Assembly: GCA_027482245.1 (NCBI GenBank)
Contig: JAIXWG010000061.1
Span: 62,001-126,000 of the forward strand
DNA length: 64,000 nucleotides
Reading direction: 5' to 3'
Source: Acetobacteraceae bacterium
GTDB lineage: Bacteria > Pseudomonadota > Alphaproteobacteria > Acetobacterales > Acetobacteraceae
Position numbers and translations under genes: made by a program. Under the pieces are notes generated by a model, which saw only the letters and a list, made by a program, of their open reading frames with translations, was not told the DNA's origin and ran no database searches. The first letter of the stretch is position 1. The number at the start of each line of letters is the position of its first letter. Positions 8,503 to 15,942 of this stretch are shown here, one piece after another.

Positions 8503-9536
8503 CCGTCGAACGGACCGAGCTCTCTCCCGGCTATTCCATCGCCCGCCTGCTGCGCGGCGGCTGGCAGCTGGCCGGCGGCCATGGCGATGTCGAGCAGCCC
8601 CGCGCCATCGCCGACATGCGCGCCTTCCTCGATGCCGGCGTCACCACCTTCGACTGCGCCGACATCTACACGGGCGTGGAGGCGATGATCGGTGAGTTCC
8701 GCGCGACCCTGCCCGCCGAGGATCGCGCCCGCCTCCAGGTCCACACCAAATTCGTCCCGGATTGGTCGGACCTGCCCCGCGTCGATTTCGACTATGTCGA
8801 GCGCATCATCGACCGCTCGCTCCTGCGCCTGAAGGCGGAGCGGCTGGACCTGGTGCAGTTCCACTGGTGGAACTACGCCGTGCCCGGCCAGGTGGAGACG
8901 GCGCTGCACCTCCGCGAACTCCAGCTCCGCGGCAAGATCCACAACATCGGCGGCACGAATTTCGACACGCCGAGCACCGCCGCGATGATCGAGGCGGGCG
9001 TGCCGCTCGTCTCCATGCAGGTGCAGTATTCGCTGCTGGATCGCCGCCCGGCCGGGCTTCTCGCGGGCCTCGCCGCCGATAGCGGGCTGCGCTTCCTCTG
9101 CTACGGCACCGTCGCCGGCGGCTTCCTGTCGTCCCGCTGGCTGGGGAAACCCGCGCCGGCGGAGCCGCTGGCGAACCGCAGCCTGGTCAAATACCGCCTG
9201 ATCATCGAGGAATTCGGCGGCTGGGATGCCTTCCAGGCGCTGCTGCGGCTGCTGGACGGCATCGCGCGCAAGCACGGTGTCTCCCTCACCGCCGTCGCCA
9301 CGCGCTGGGTGCTGGACCAACCGCATGTCGCCGGCGCCATCGTCGGCGCGCGCTACGCGGAACACCTGCCCGACAACCTGGCCATCTTCGGCTTCACCCT
9401 GGATGCCGAGGACCGCGCCGCGATCGACGCGCTGCTGGCGCAACACCCCGGCCCGGGCGGCGATACCTACACCCTGGAACGCGACCGCGACGGCCCCCAC
9501 GGCAGGATCATGAAGTATGACCTCAACAAGGAATGA
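8499..9536 (+). CDS. aldo/keto reductase
   Basis: A 345-residue (beta/alpha)8 NAD(P)H-dependent aldo/keto reductase, cytosolic. Catalytic tetrad candidates are Asp and Tyr in FDCADIYTG, Lys in VHTKFVPD and His in VQFHWWNY. The tail has the cofactor-binding pattern IVGARYAEHLPDNL. The GTG start at 8499 gives a four-base GTGA overlap with the TIGR04076-like gene and fits the family N-terminus. It is closely related to the AKR half of the fusion protein at 11724 (both have FHWW and the G-T-x-x-G-G-F-L segment). Substrate unknown. Confidence 0.88.
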   Translation: MTVERTELSPGYSIARLLRGGWQLAGGHGDVEQPRAIADMRAFLDAGVTTFDCADIYTGVEAMIGEFRATLPAEDRARLQVHTKFVPDWSDLPRVDFDYVERIIDRSLLRLKAERLDLVQFHWWNYAVPGQVETALHLRELQLRGKIHNIGGTNFDTPSTAAMIEAGVPLVSMQVQYSLLDRRPAGLLAGLAADSGLRFLCYGTVAGGFLSSRWLGKPAPAEPLANRSLVKYRLIIEEFGGWDAFQALLRLLDGIARKHGVSLTAVATRWVLDQPHVAGAIVGARYAEHLPDNLAIFGFTLDAEDRAAIDALLAQHPGPGGDTYTLERDRDGPHGRIMKYDLNKE

Positions 9537-9921
9537 GGCCTGCGCGGCGGAAATCGTCGCGCTGCACCAGGTGTTCGAGGCCTGGCTCGGCGCGCCGGGG
9601 CAGGGGGACTTCCACCGCTTCGAAACCGCCTTCGCGCCCGGCTTCCAAATGGTCCTCCCCTCCGGCGCCCGCTTCGACCGCGACGGCATCCTCGCCTTCC
9701 TGCGCGATGCCCGCGCTGTCCGCGGCCCCGGCCTCCGCATCGCGGTGGAGGAGATCGAGACCGTCCATGAGACCCCCGGCCTCGCCCTGATGCATTACGT
9801 GGAGCGCCAGTGGTTCGCCGGCCAGGAAACCGCGCGGCGCGCCGCCGCCCTGTTCGACACCACGGCCACGCCGCCGCGCTGGCTCTTCGTGCAGGAAACC
9901 TGGGTCACGCCCCCGGCGTGA
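9517..9921 (+). CDS. NTF2/SnoaL-like small protein
   Basis: A 134-residue protein with the alpha+beta layout of NTF2/SnoaL-like domains. It has an N-terminal helix (ALHQVFEAWLGAPGQ), a strand with FAPGFQMVLPSG, a helix DGILAFLRDAR, and C-terminal strands including ALMHYVERQWF and PRWLFVQETWV. Such domains often bind or isomerise small hydrophobic ligands; no catalytic call is possible. It begins 20 bases inside the end of the aldo/keto reductase gene and so is the third member of that unit. The C-terminus overlaps a convergent small gene by 17 bases. Confidence 0.65.
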   Translation: MTSTRNEACAAEIVALHQVFEAWLGAPGQGDFHRFETAFAPGFQMVLPSGARFDRDGILAFLRDARAVRGPGLRIAVEEIETVHETPGLALMHYVERQWFAGQETARRAAALFDTTATPPRWLFVQETWVTPPA

Positions 9922-10162
9922 TGGCGTCGCCCAGCCAGGCGATGCGCCGCGCCGCCTCCTCCCGCGCCGCGGCGCGGGAGGCGAAGCGGAGGCCGGAGAA
10001 GTAGCTGACCGGCGTCCAGGCCCCGCCATCCTCCGCATCCCGGCGGAACGCCTCGAACCCGAAGCTGCCATCCGGACGCGCGAAGAGGTCCACGCAGCGG
10101 TCGTGCTGCTGGTTCTCGATGCTGTCCAGCACGACCCATGACGGGTCCAGTCGCTTCGCCAT
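9905..10162 (-). CDS. unknown 85-residue protein
   Basis: A small cytosolic protein without signal or membrane segment. It starts MAKRLDPSWVVLDSIEN and contains RPDGSFGFEAFRRDAED and a C-terminal helix SRAAAREEAARRIAWLG, giving a strand-rich front half and a helical tail. The sequence is not low in complexity and codon use matches neighbours, so it is probably real. It converges with the NTF2-like gene, overlapping by 17 bases. No function recognised. Confidence 0.5.
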   Translation of the reverse strand: MAKRLDPSWVVLDSIENQQHDRCVDLFARPDGSFGFEAFRRDAEDGGAWTPVSYFSGLRFASRAAAREEAARRIAWLGDAITPGA

Positions 10163-10295
10163 GCGGCGTCCTCCCCATCCACGGCATAGCGCGGGGCGCA
10201 TTTCCGCGCGCATCCGGGCCGGGAGCCTGGACAAGCACGGGCTGACTCGGGCATTCCGATGAACGAATATCCATCTGCCGGGGGGCCTTCCGATC

Positions 10296-11585
10296 ATGTC
10301 CTTTGCCCGTCGCGCGGCATTCGCCGCCGCCGTCGCCGCATCCGCGCTGGCCGCCCAGCCTGTCGCGGCGCAGGCGCCGTCCTGCACCCACAATGTCGGC
10401 ATGGTCGTCTCGCTCACCGGCCCCGCCGGCCGCTTCGGCCAGGCCGCGGCGAAGTCCGTCGAACTCGCCTTCAATGAGCTGAACGCCGCCGCCGGTGCGC
10501 AGGGCATCGCCGGCTGCCGCCTGGCCTTCGACCTGCGCGACGCGCAGTCCCAGGGCAGCGTCGCGGTGGACCAGGCGCGGCAGCTGGTGGATTTGCGGCG
10601 CACCCCCGCCATCATCGGCGGCATCATCAGCAGCGTCTCGATCCCGATCGTCACCAGCGTGACCGGCCCGGCCGGCGTGGTGCAGATCTCGCCGGCTTCC
10701 TCCTCCCCCACGCTGACCCGCATCGCAGTGGAGGGACAGACCCGCGGGTGGTTCTTCCGCACCATCACCTCCGACGCGCTGCAGGGCACCGCCGCGGCGC
10801 GCTACGCGATCGACCAGGGCCTCCGGCGCCTCGCCATCATTCACGTCAACAACGATTTCGGCGTGAACATGGTGAACGAGTTCCGCCGCGCCTTTGTGGC
10901 GCTCGGCGGCACCATCATCTCCACCACGCCCTACAACCAGGGCCAGGCGAGCTACGCGCCGGAAGTCACCAACGCGCTGCGCGGCGATCCGCCCGCCCTC
11001 TACCTCGTCAGCTATCCCGGCGACGGCACGACCATCGCGCGCACCTGGATCCAGCAGGGCGGCCCCGCGACCTTCCTGCTGAATGACGGCATGAACAGCG
11101 CCGACTTCATCCGGGACGTCGGCCCGCGCTTCCTGAACAACGCCTACGGCACCTCCTCCGGCACCGTCTCCACGCCGTCAACCGAATACTTCGCCCGCGC
11201 CTATCCGCCGATGTCGGGCGGCTTCGGCGCCGGCGCCCCCGCCGCCGACCGCGCCTTCGACGCCGCCGCGATCCTGGGCCTCGCCATCGCCAAGGCCGGC
11301 CGCTTCGAGGCCGCGGCCATCCGCGACGCCATCCGCCAGGTCACGGCGCCCGGCGGCACGGAAGTCCATGCGGGGCCGGAGGGCTTCGCCCGAGGCCTGG
11401 AACTGATCCGCGCCGGCCAGGCCGTGCGCTACATCGGCGTCATCGGCCCCGTCGAGTTCGACGCCAACGGCGACATCACCGGCCCCTTCCGCAAGTGGCG
11501 CATCCAGAACGGCGAGATCACCACCGTCGGCCAGATGACGGCCGAGGAAGTGCAGGCCGTCCAGCGCCAGCTGCCCCCGCGGTAA
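10296..11585 (+). CDS. LivK-like periplasmic substrate-binding protein (type 1 fold)
   Basis: A 429-residue secreted binding protein. An Arg-containing signal peptide (MSFARRAAFAAAVAASALAA, cleavage near AQA-PS) precedes two periplasmic lobes. Family features are VGMVVSLTGPAGRFGQ, the ligand-binding region PAIIGGIISS with VVQISPASSSPTLT, and YNQGQASYAPEVTNAL. It is the type that feeds LivHMGF permeases. The leftward liv genes at 4665-8033 lack a binding protein of their own, so the two are likely partners. Ligand identity cannot be read from the sequence. Confidence 0.85.
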   Translation: MSFARRAAFAAAVAASALAAQPVAAQAPSCTHNVGMVVSLTGPAGRFGQAAAKSVELAFNELNAAAGAQGIAGCRLAFDLRDAQSQGSVAVDQARQLVDLRRTPAIIGGIISSVSIPIVTSVTGPAGVVQISPASSSPTLTRIAVEGQTRGWFFRTITSDALQGTAAARYAIDQGLRRLAIIHVNNDFGVNMVNEFRRAFVALGGTIISTTPYNQGQASYAPEVTNALRGDPPALYLVSYPGDGTTIARTWIQQGGPATFLLNDGMNSADFIRDVGPRFLNNAYGTSSGTVSTPSTEYFARAYPPMSGGFGAGAPAADRAFDAAAILGLAIAKAGRFEAAAIRDAIRQVTAPGGTEVHAGPEGFARGLELIRAGQAVRYIGVIGPVEFDANGDITGPFRKWRIQNGEITTVGQMTAEEVQAVQRQLPPR

Positions 11586-11597
11586 CGTAGCGCCTTA

Positions 11598-11692
11598 CCC
11601 CCACCCCGACCCTCTCCCGGAAGCCCGGGGGAGGGAGTGAGAGTGGCGCAACCGGCTCCTCCCCCGCGCTTGCGGGGGAGGCTGGGTGGGGG
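11598..11692. repeat. long GC-rich intergenic palindrome
   Basis: The gap after the LivK-like gene is filled by an imperfect palindrome that begins CCCCCACCCCGACCCTC and ends with the related GGCTGGGTGGGGGT. Inside it are two smaller hairpins, one around 11614-11636 and one with CCCCCGC/GCGGGGG arms at 11661-11677. The same element occurs at 19441-19529. It is a dispersed intergenic repeat, possibly also a terminator for the gene before it. Confidence 0.65.
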
Positions 11693-11723
11693 TCATCCCG
11701 CGCCTTCCGCACGGAGCCACGCC

Positions 11724-13178
11724 ATGCCCCACCGCCCGCGCCCCCCGCGCACCCTCCTCGCCCCCGGCCTGCCCGCCAGCCGCATCGTCACCGGCCTCTG
11801 GCAGGTGGCGGACCAGGAGCGTGACGGCCGCAGCCTGGACTACGCCGCCGCCGCGGCCGCCATGGCGGACTACGCCGAGGCCGGCTTCGACAGCTTCGAC
11901 ATGGCCGACCACTACGGCGGCGCGGAGGAGATCTTCGCGAAGTTCCGCGCGCTCGGCGGCAACGCCTCCGTCTTCACGAAATGGGTGCCGACCCCCGGCC
12001 CGATGACGCGAGAGGTGGTGCGCGAGGGCGTCGGCCGCAGCATCGCCCGCCTCGGCGGCATCCCGGACCTGATGCAGTTCCACTGGTGGTCCTTCCGCCA
12101 CCCCGCCTGGCTCGATGCCCTCAAGGAAATGGCGGCGATGCGCGCGGAAGGCGCGCTGAACCACATCGGCGTCACGAACTTCGACACGGACCACCTCCGC
12201 GTCGCCGTGAAACACGGCATCCCCATCGCCACCAACCAGGTCAGCTTTTCGCTGCTCGACCGCCGCGCGGCCGGCGCGATGTCGGACTTCTGCCTGGTCC
12301 ACGGCGTGAAGATCCTCGCCTACGGCACGCTCGGCGGCGGCTTCCTCGCCGAGCGCTGGCTCGGCCGCGACGAACCGGCAGAAGCCGACATCACCGACTG
12401 GTCCAAGATGAAGTACCGCCGCTTCATCGACGCCATGGGCGGGTGGGCTGGCTTCCAGCGCCTGCTGCGCGAGGCCGACGCCATCGCGAAAAAGCACAGC
12501 GTCTCCCTCAGCAACGTCGCCACGCGCTGGTCCCTGCAACACCCCGCCGTCGGCGCCGTCATCCTCGGCGCGCGCCTGACGGAAGCCGAACACCGTGCCG
12601 ACAACCTCCGCCTGTTCTCCTTCACCCTCGACGAGGATGACCAGGCGCGCCTCCGCCACGCCTTCGGCGACACACAGCCCATCCCCGGCGACTGCGGCGA
12701 CGAATACCGCAAGCCGCCCTTCCTCACCGCCTCCGGCGACCTCAGCCACCACCTCGACAGCCTGCCGAAGATCTACACCGCCACCGAATTCGCCCCCGGG
12801 CGCCTGCGCGTGGACAGCGGCAGCATCTGGGAAGAATCCTGCGGCTACAGCCGCGCCGTGCGCGTCGGTAGCCGCATCCTCGTCAGCGGCACCACCGCCA
12901 CCCACACCGACGGCTCCGTCATTTGCCCCGGCGACGCCGGCGGCCAGGCCATCTACATCCTCGACAAGATCGCCGCCGCCATCGAAACCCTCGGCGGCAC
13001 CATGGACGACGTCATCCAGACCCGGGTCTGGCTGCGCGACGCCAACGACTGGGAAGCCGTCGGCCGCGTCCACGGCCGCACCTTCGCCACCGCCCGTCCC
13101 GCCAACACCCTGCTCGAAGTCGCCCGCCTCGTTGGCCCGTACGCGGTGGAAATCGAAGCGGAAGCGGTGGTGGGGTAA
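11724..13178 (+). CDS. aldo/keto reductase-RidA fusion protein
   Basis: A 484-residue two-domain protein. Residues 1-330 form an aldo/keto reductase (FDMADHYGG, FTKWVPTPG, MQFHWWSF, and VILGARLTEAEHRADN as the cofactor tail). Residues 360-484 form a RidA/YjgF domain (YSRAVRVGSRILVSGTTA, DDVIQTRVWLRD, LLEVARLVGPYAVEIEAEAV). The frame is continuous with no stop or low-complexity break, so this is a true fusion. In the Rid domain, the position of the imine-binding Arg of RidA appears as Asn (RPANTLLEV), so deaminase activity is doubtful. The ATG at 11724 follows a palindromic repeat and fits the AKR start. Confidence 0.88.
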   Translation: MPHRPRPPRTLLAPGLPASRIVTGLWQVADQERDGRSLDYAAAAAAMADYAEAGFDSFDMADHYGGAEEIFAKFRALGGNASVFTKWVPTPGPMTREVVREGVGRSIARLGGIPDLMQFHWWSFRHPAWLDALKEMAAMRAEGALNHIGVTNFDTDHLRVAVKHGIPIATNQVSFSLLDRRAAGAMSDFCLVHGVKILAYGTLGGGFLAERWLGRDEPAEADITDWSKMKYRRFIDAMGGWAGFQRLLREADAIAKKHSVSLSNVATRWSLQHPAVGAVILGARLTEAEHRADNLRLFSFTLDEDDQARLRHAFGDTQPIPGDCGDEYRKPPFLTASGDLSHHLDSLPKIYTATEFAPGRLRVDSGSIWEESCGYSRAVRVGSRILVSGTTATHTDGSVICPGDAGGQAIYILDKIAAAIETLGGTMDDVIQTRVWLRDANDWEAVGRVHGRTFATARPANTLLEVARLVGPYAVEIEAEAVVG

Positions 13179-13189
13179 GGGGGTGCGGC

Positions 13190-13440
13190 TATGGCCCGGG
13201 GAAGAGGCTCCGCCCCTTCCCCGTACCCCAACCCCTCAAAGGGGCAGCGGCCCCTTTAATCCCCCTTCAATCGATGGGTGATGGTAGGGGCACAGCGGGA
13301 CCGCCGGGCAAGCGCACGCGTCGTGCCCCTCCCATCACCCATCGATGCAAAGCCTGGGGTCCAGGGGCCCGCTGGCCCCTGGCGGGGAGAGGTCTGGAGA
13401 GGGGCCGGAGGCCCTTCTCCAGGAGCCACAAGCGCCCCCC
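13190..13440. repeat. composite inverted-repeat region
   Basis: This 250-base gap holds no gene. It contains a 24-base inverted repeat with one mismatch (13270-13293 and 13323-13346, spacer 29 bases), whose outer end reads ATCGATGGGTGATGG. Several short hairpins flank it: AAAGGGGC with GCCCCTTT near 13238-13258, CCAGGGGCC with GGCCCCTGG near 13361-13382, and GGAGAGGGGCC with GGCCCTTCTCC near 13394-13420. The layout looks like a small non-coding mobile or structural repeat between two convergent genes. Confidence 0.6.
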
Positions 13441-13448
13441 CTACGCCA

Positions 13449-14222
13449 TCACAGCAGCCCGCGTCCGATCCCGCCGTCCACGGCGACGGACTGGCCGACC
13501 ACGTAGCTGCTGCGGGGCGAGGCAAGGAAGGCGGCGACATCGGCGATTTCCTCGGCGGCGCCGAAGCGGCCGAGGGGGATGTCGGCGGCGAAGCGGGTGA
13601 GGATGGCCTCGGGCGTGGTGCCTTCGGCCTTGGCCATGGTGGCGGCGCGGTTGCGCCAGAGGCGGGTGATGGTGCGGCCGGGGGAGACGGCGTTGACGCG
13701 GATGCCTTCCGGGATGAGTTCGGCGGCCAGCGTCTTCACCAGCGCGATGTGGCCGGCCTTGTGGACGTTGGAGACGATCTGTTCGGCGTAGGGCATGCGG
13801 GCGCCGGCGGCGCCGAACAGCACCACGCGGGCGCCGCCGGCGCGGCGGAGTGCGGGCAGCAGGCCGCGGACGACGCGGACCGTCGCCATGATGTTGAATT
13901 CCCAGTTGTGGCGCCATTGCTCGTCGGTCAGGGCTTCGAAGGCCGCGCGGTGGCTGCCGCCGACGGCCATGACGAGGATGTCGAGCTTCTGGTGGGTGTT
14001 CTCCCAGGCCTGGACCAGCGCCTCGACGGAGGCTGGGTCGGTCGCGTCGCAGGGGAGGTGGGAGAGGTTGTTGGCCGCCGCGACCTCGGCCAGGGCGGCG
14101 GCGTCGCGGGAGGCGATGGTGACGCGCGCGCCGTCCTCCGCGAGGGCCCGCGCGGTGGCGAGCCCGATTCCGTCGCTGCCGCCGACAACGAGTGCCAGGT
14201 CGTCCTTGATCCGCAGATCCAT
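13449..14222 (-). CDS. short-chain dehydrogenase/reductase fold protein with altered catalytic residues
   Basis: A 257-residue classical SDR by fold. The cofactor motif GGSDGIGLATA is at residues 14-24, MAVGG replaces the usual NNAG, and the C-terminal segment PLGRFGAAEEIADVAAFLAS with VVGQSVAVDGG is typical. The catalytic region is not: the Ser position reads FGAAGAR, and the Tyr of Y-x-x-x-K reads Ser in SNVHKAG, leaving only Lys. The protein may bind NAD(P) without normal SDR catalysis or use another residue. The ATG at 14222 matches the family start. It diverges from the DUF1275 gene. Confidence 0.82.
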   Translation of the reverse strand: MDLRIKDDLALVVGGSDGIGLATARALAEDGARVTIASRDAAALAEVAAANNLSHLPCDATDPASVEALVQAWENTHQKLDILVMAVGGSHRAAFEALTDEQWRHNWEFNIMATVRVVRGLLPALRRAGGARVVLFGAAGARMPYAEQIVSNVHKAGHIALVKTLAAELIPEGIRVNAVSPGRTITRLWRNRAATMAKAEGTTPEAILTRFAADIPLGRFGAAEEIADVAAFLASPRSSYVVGQSVAVDGGIGRGLL

Positions 14223-14299
14223 GCCGTGGAGTCCCATCCCTTGGAATAAGTGCCGCCAGGGTTGCGCGGGCGGGGCGGGGCAGCAAGCCGGCAACGGCG

Positions 14300-14313
14300 C
14301 GTGGCGCGCCACG
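14300..14313. promoter_or_regulatory. palindrome in a divergent promoter region
   Basis: A perfect 14-base palindrome (CGTGGCGCGCCACG) lies in the 121-base gap between the divergent SDR gene (start 14222) and the DUF1275 gene (start 14344). Position fits a shared operator, but GC-only palindromes arise easily at this base composition. Confidence 0.25.
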
Positions 14314-14343
14314 TTGCGGCGGCGTGGCGGAGGACCTTGGGGA

Positions 14344-14934
14344 ATGCGGTGGGTGCTGGGCCTGGCCTTGTCGGCGGTGGCGGGTTTCGTCGATGCGGTG
14401 GGCTGGATCGCCTTCGGGGGTGTCTTCGTGGCCTTCATGAGCGGGAACACGACCAGGCTGGGGGTGGAGGCGGTGCGGGGCGACCTGCCGGCCGCCTGGC
14501 ACGCCGCGCAGCCCATCCTGGCCTTCATCGCCGGCACCGTGGCGGGGGCGCTGCTGCGCCGCGCGGGCGGCCTGGCGGGGCTTATGGCGGCGGAGGCTGC
14601 GGCTCTGGCCGTGGCCGCGGCAGTGGTCGCGGCCTCAGGCTCCGCCGTGCTGCCGCTGGCGCTGGCGATGGGGATGCAGAACCTGGCCCGGCTGGCGGTG
14701 GGGCCGGCGCAGTTCGGCGGCACCTTCATCACGGGCACGCTGGTCGGGTTGGGCCAGGCGCTGGCGGCGGGGGAGTGGCGGGGCGCGGGGGCGCAGGCAG
14801 CGGCCTGGCTGGCGCTGCTGGCCGGCATTCTGGCGGGCGCGCTCGCGATGGCCGGCGGCGCGGCGCCCGCCCTGGCGGGGGTGGCGCTGCTGCTGCTGGT
14901 CCTGGCCGGAACCGTCGCCCTGCTGCGGGGTTGA
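14344..14934 (+). CDS. YoaK/DUF1275-family membrane protein
   Basis: A 196-residue inner-membrane protein with about six hydrophobic segments. The family signature is at the N-terminus: ALSAVAGFVDAVGWI followed by FVAFMSGNTTRLGV. Further family parts are LALAMGMQNLARLA and GGTFITGTLVGLGQAL. DUF1275 members are small transporters or channels of unknown substrate. The ATG at 14344 gives a start directly before the first helix, with AGGACCTTGGGGA upstream. Nothing in the neighbourhood fixes a role. Confidence 0.85.
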   Translation: MRWVLGLALSAVAGFVDAVGWIAFGGVFVAFMSGNTTRLGVEAVRGDLPAAWHAAQPILAFIAGTVAGALLRRAGGLAGLMAAEAAALAVAAAVVAASGSAVLPLALAMGMQNLARLAVGPAQFGGTFITGTLVGLGQALAAGEWRGAGAQAAAWLALLAGILAGALAMAGGAAPALAGVALLLLVLAGTVALLRG

Positions 14935-14962
14935 GGCGCCACGGCGGAGGAGGAACCTGCCC

Positions 14963-15277
14963 ATGCCCCGCGGCGACAAGTCGAAATACACCGGCAAGCA
15001 GAAGCGCATGGCCGAGCATATCGAGGAGGGCTACGAAGCCCGCGGCGTGCCGAAGGAGCAGGCCGAGGCCCGCGCCTGGGCCACCGTCAACAAGGAAACG
15101 GGCGGCGGCAACAAGGCGGGCTCCGGCCGCGGTGTGCGGGATACGAATGTTTCCGCCAAGCGCGGCGGGAAGAAGAGTGGCGCGGCCGCGGCGGCGCGGA
15201 CGCCGGAACAGCGCAGCGCCTCCGCCCGCAAGGCCGCGGAGACGAGGCGCCGCAACGCGGCGGCAAAGCTGCATTGA
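14963..15277 (+). CDS. small basic protein of the 'MPRGDKSKYT' type
   Basis: A 104-residue, strongly basic protein. The first 55 residues (MPRGDKSKYTGKQKRMAEHI then ARAWATVNKETGGG) match a widespread small bacterial family that is often labelled 'plasmid stabilization protein' without experimental support. The tail (residues 60-104) is Lys/Arg/Ala-rich and histone-like (KRGGKKSGAAAAA, ARKAAETRRRNAAAK), suggesting nucleic-acid binding. It has no toxin or antitoxin partner nearby, so a stability function is doubtful. GGAGGAGG lies 10 bases before the start. Confidence 0.65.
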   Translation: MPRGDKSKYTGKQKRMAEHIEEGYEARGVPKEQAEARAWATVNKETGGGNKAGSGRGVRDTNVSAKRGGKKSGAAAAARTPEQRSASARKAAETRRRNAAAKLH

Positions 15278-15279
15278 CC

Positions 15280-15561
15280 ATGCGCCACCTGCTCCTCGCC
15301 CTGCTGCTGGCCGTCCCCGTCGCGGCCGCCGCGCAGGCGCCGCCCCGGGTGGAGCGCCCGGCCCAGCCCCCGCCGCGGGGTGGCGGCCCGACCGGCAACG
15401 ACACCATCGAGGGTCCGGTCCAGCCGCGGCCGCAGCGCGGCGTGCTGCGCCCGCCGGGCAATGTCGATCCGGAGATCCGGGTGCCCGGCCCGGTGCCTCG
15501 CACGACCACGCCGGTGATCCCGCCGCCGGTGAACCCGGATGGCACGGCGCGGCCGCGCTGA
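15280..15561 (+). CDS. small secreted proline-rich protein
   Basis: A 93-residue protein with a clear signal peptide (MRHLLLALLLAVPVAAAAQA, cleavage after AQA). The mature part of about 73 residues is rich in Pro, Arg and Gly, with no predicted fold (PAQPPPRGGGP, VIPPPVNPDG). The ATG at 15280 begins directly after the previous stop (15277), so the two are probably transcribed together. It is likely periplasmic or envelope-associated. No family was recognised. Confidence 0.5.
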   Translation: MRHLLLALLLAVPVAAAAQAPPRVERPAQPPPRGGGPTGNDTIEGPVQPRPQRGVLRPPGNVDPEIRVPGPVPRTTTPVIPPPVNPDGTARPR

Positions 15562-15591
15562 ACGCGGCTGGCGCTTCCGCGTTGGGGTTGC

Positions 15592-15939
15592 ATGACGAAC
15601 CCCATCAGGATCGCCCCCGCCATGTCCGACCCGGCCCCCGACGCCCCGCCCGAACTGCCGGGCCTGCCGCCGCTGGAGCCCGGCACGCCGCCGCCGGACG
15701 AGACGCCGCCCCCGATCCCGCAGCTGCCGGGCCTGCCCCAGGTGGAGCCCGGCCCCGCGACACCGCCGGCCGAGCCCCTGACGCCCCCGGCCCAGCCACC
15801 GCCGGGCTTCCCGACCCCGGGTCGCGGCATCCCTGTACCCGACCCCTCGCCGGGGCCGGAAGTGCCGGGGCCTGGCGGCCCGATGGAGGTACCGGACATC
15901 TCCCCCGGCGGGCCCGGCATCATCCGCCCGATGGCGTGA
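15592..15939 (+). CDS. proline-rich low-complexity protein
   Basis: A 115-residue frame in which more than a third of residues are proline, in a loose repeat of 'LPGLPPLEPGTPP' and 'LPGLPQVEPGPATPP'. There is no signal peptide or membrane segment. An internal ATG at 15622 (MSDPAPDAPPELP) is an alternative start. It follows the secreted proline-rich gene by 30 bases and ends 3 bases before the end of the convergent 710-residue gene. Such frames can arise by chance in GC-rich DNA, so existence is uncertain. Confidence 0.4.
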   Translation: MTNPIRIAPAMSDPAPDAPPELPGLPPLEPGTPPPDETPPPIPQLPGLPQVEPGPATPPAEPLTPPAQPPPGFPTPGRGIPVPDPSPGPEVPGPGGPMEVPDISPGGPGIIRPMA

Positions 15940-15942
15940 CGC

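Noticed and set aside
13190-13440. A CRISPR array or an insertion sequence with a transposase
   Set aside because: The repeats are inverted and irregular and there are no evenly spaced direct repeats. No transposase frame lies inside or beside the element.
14963-15277. A plasmid stabilization or toxin-antitoxin function for the small basic protein
   Set aside because: The label is only a database habit. There is no partner gene, and the basic tail suggests a DNA-binding protein at most.
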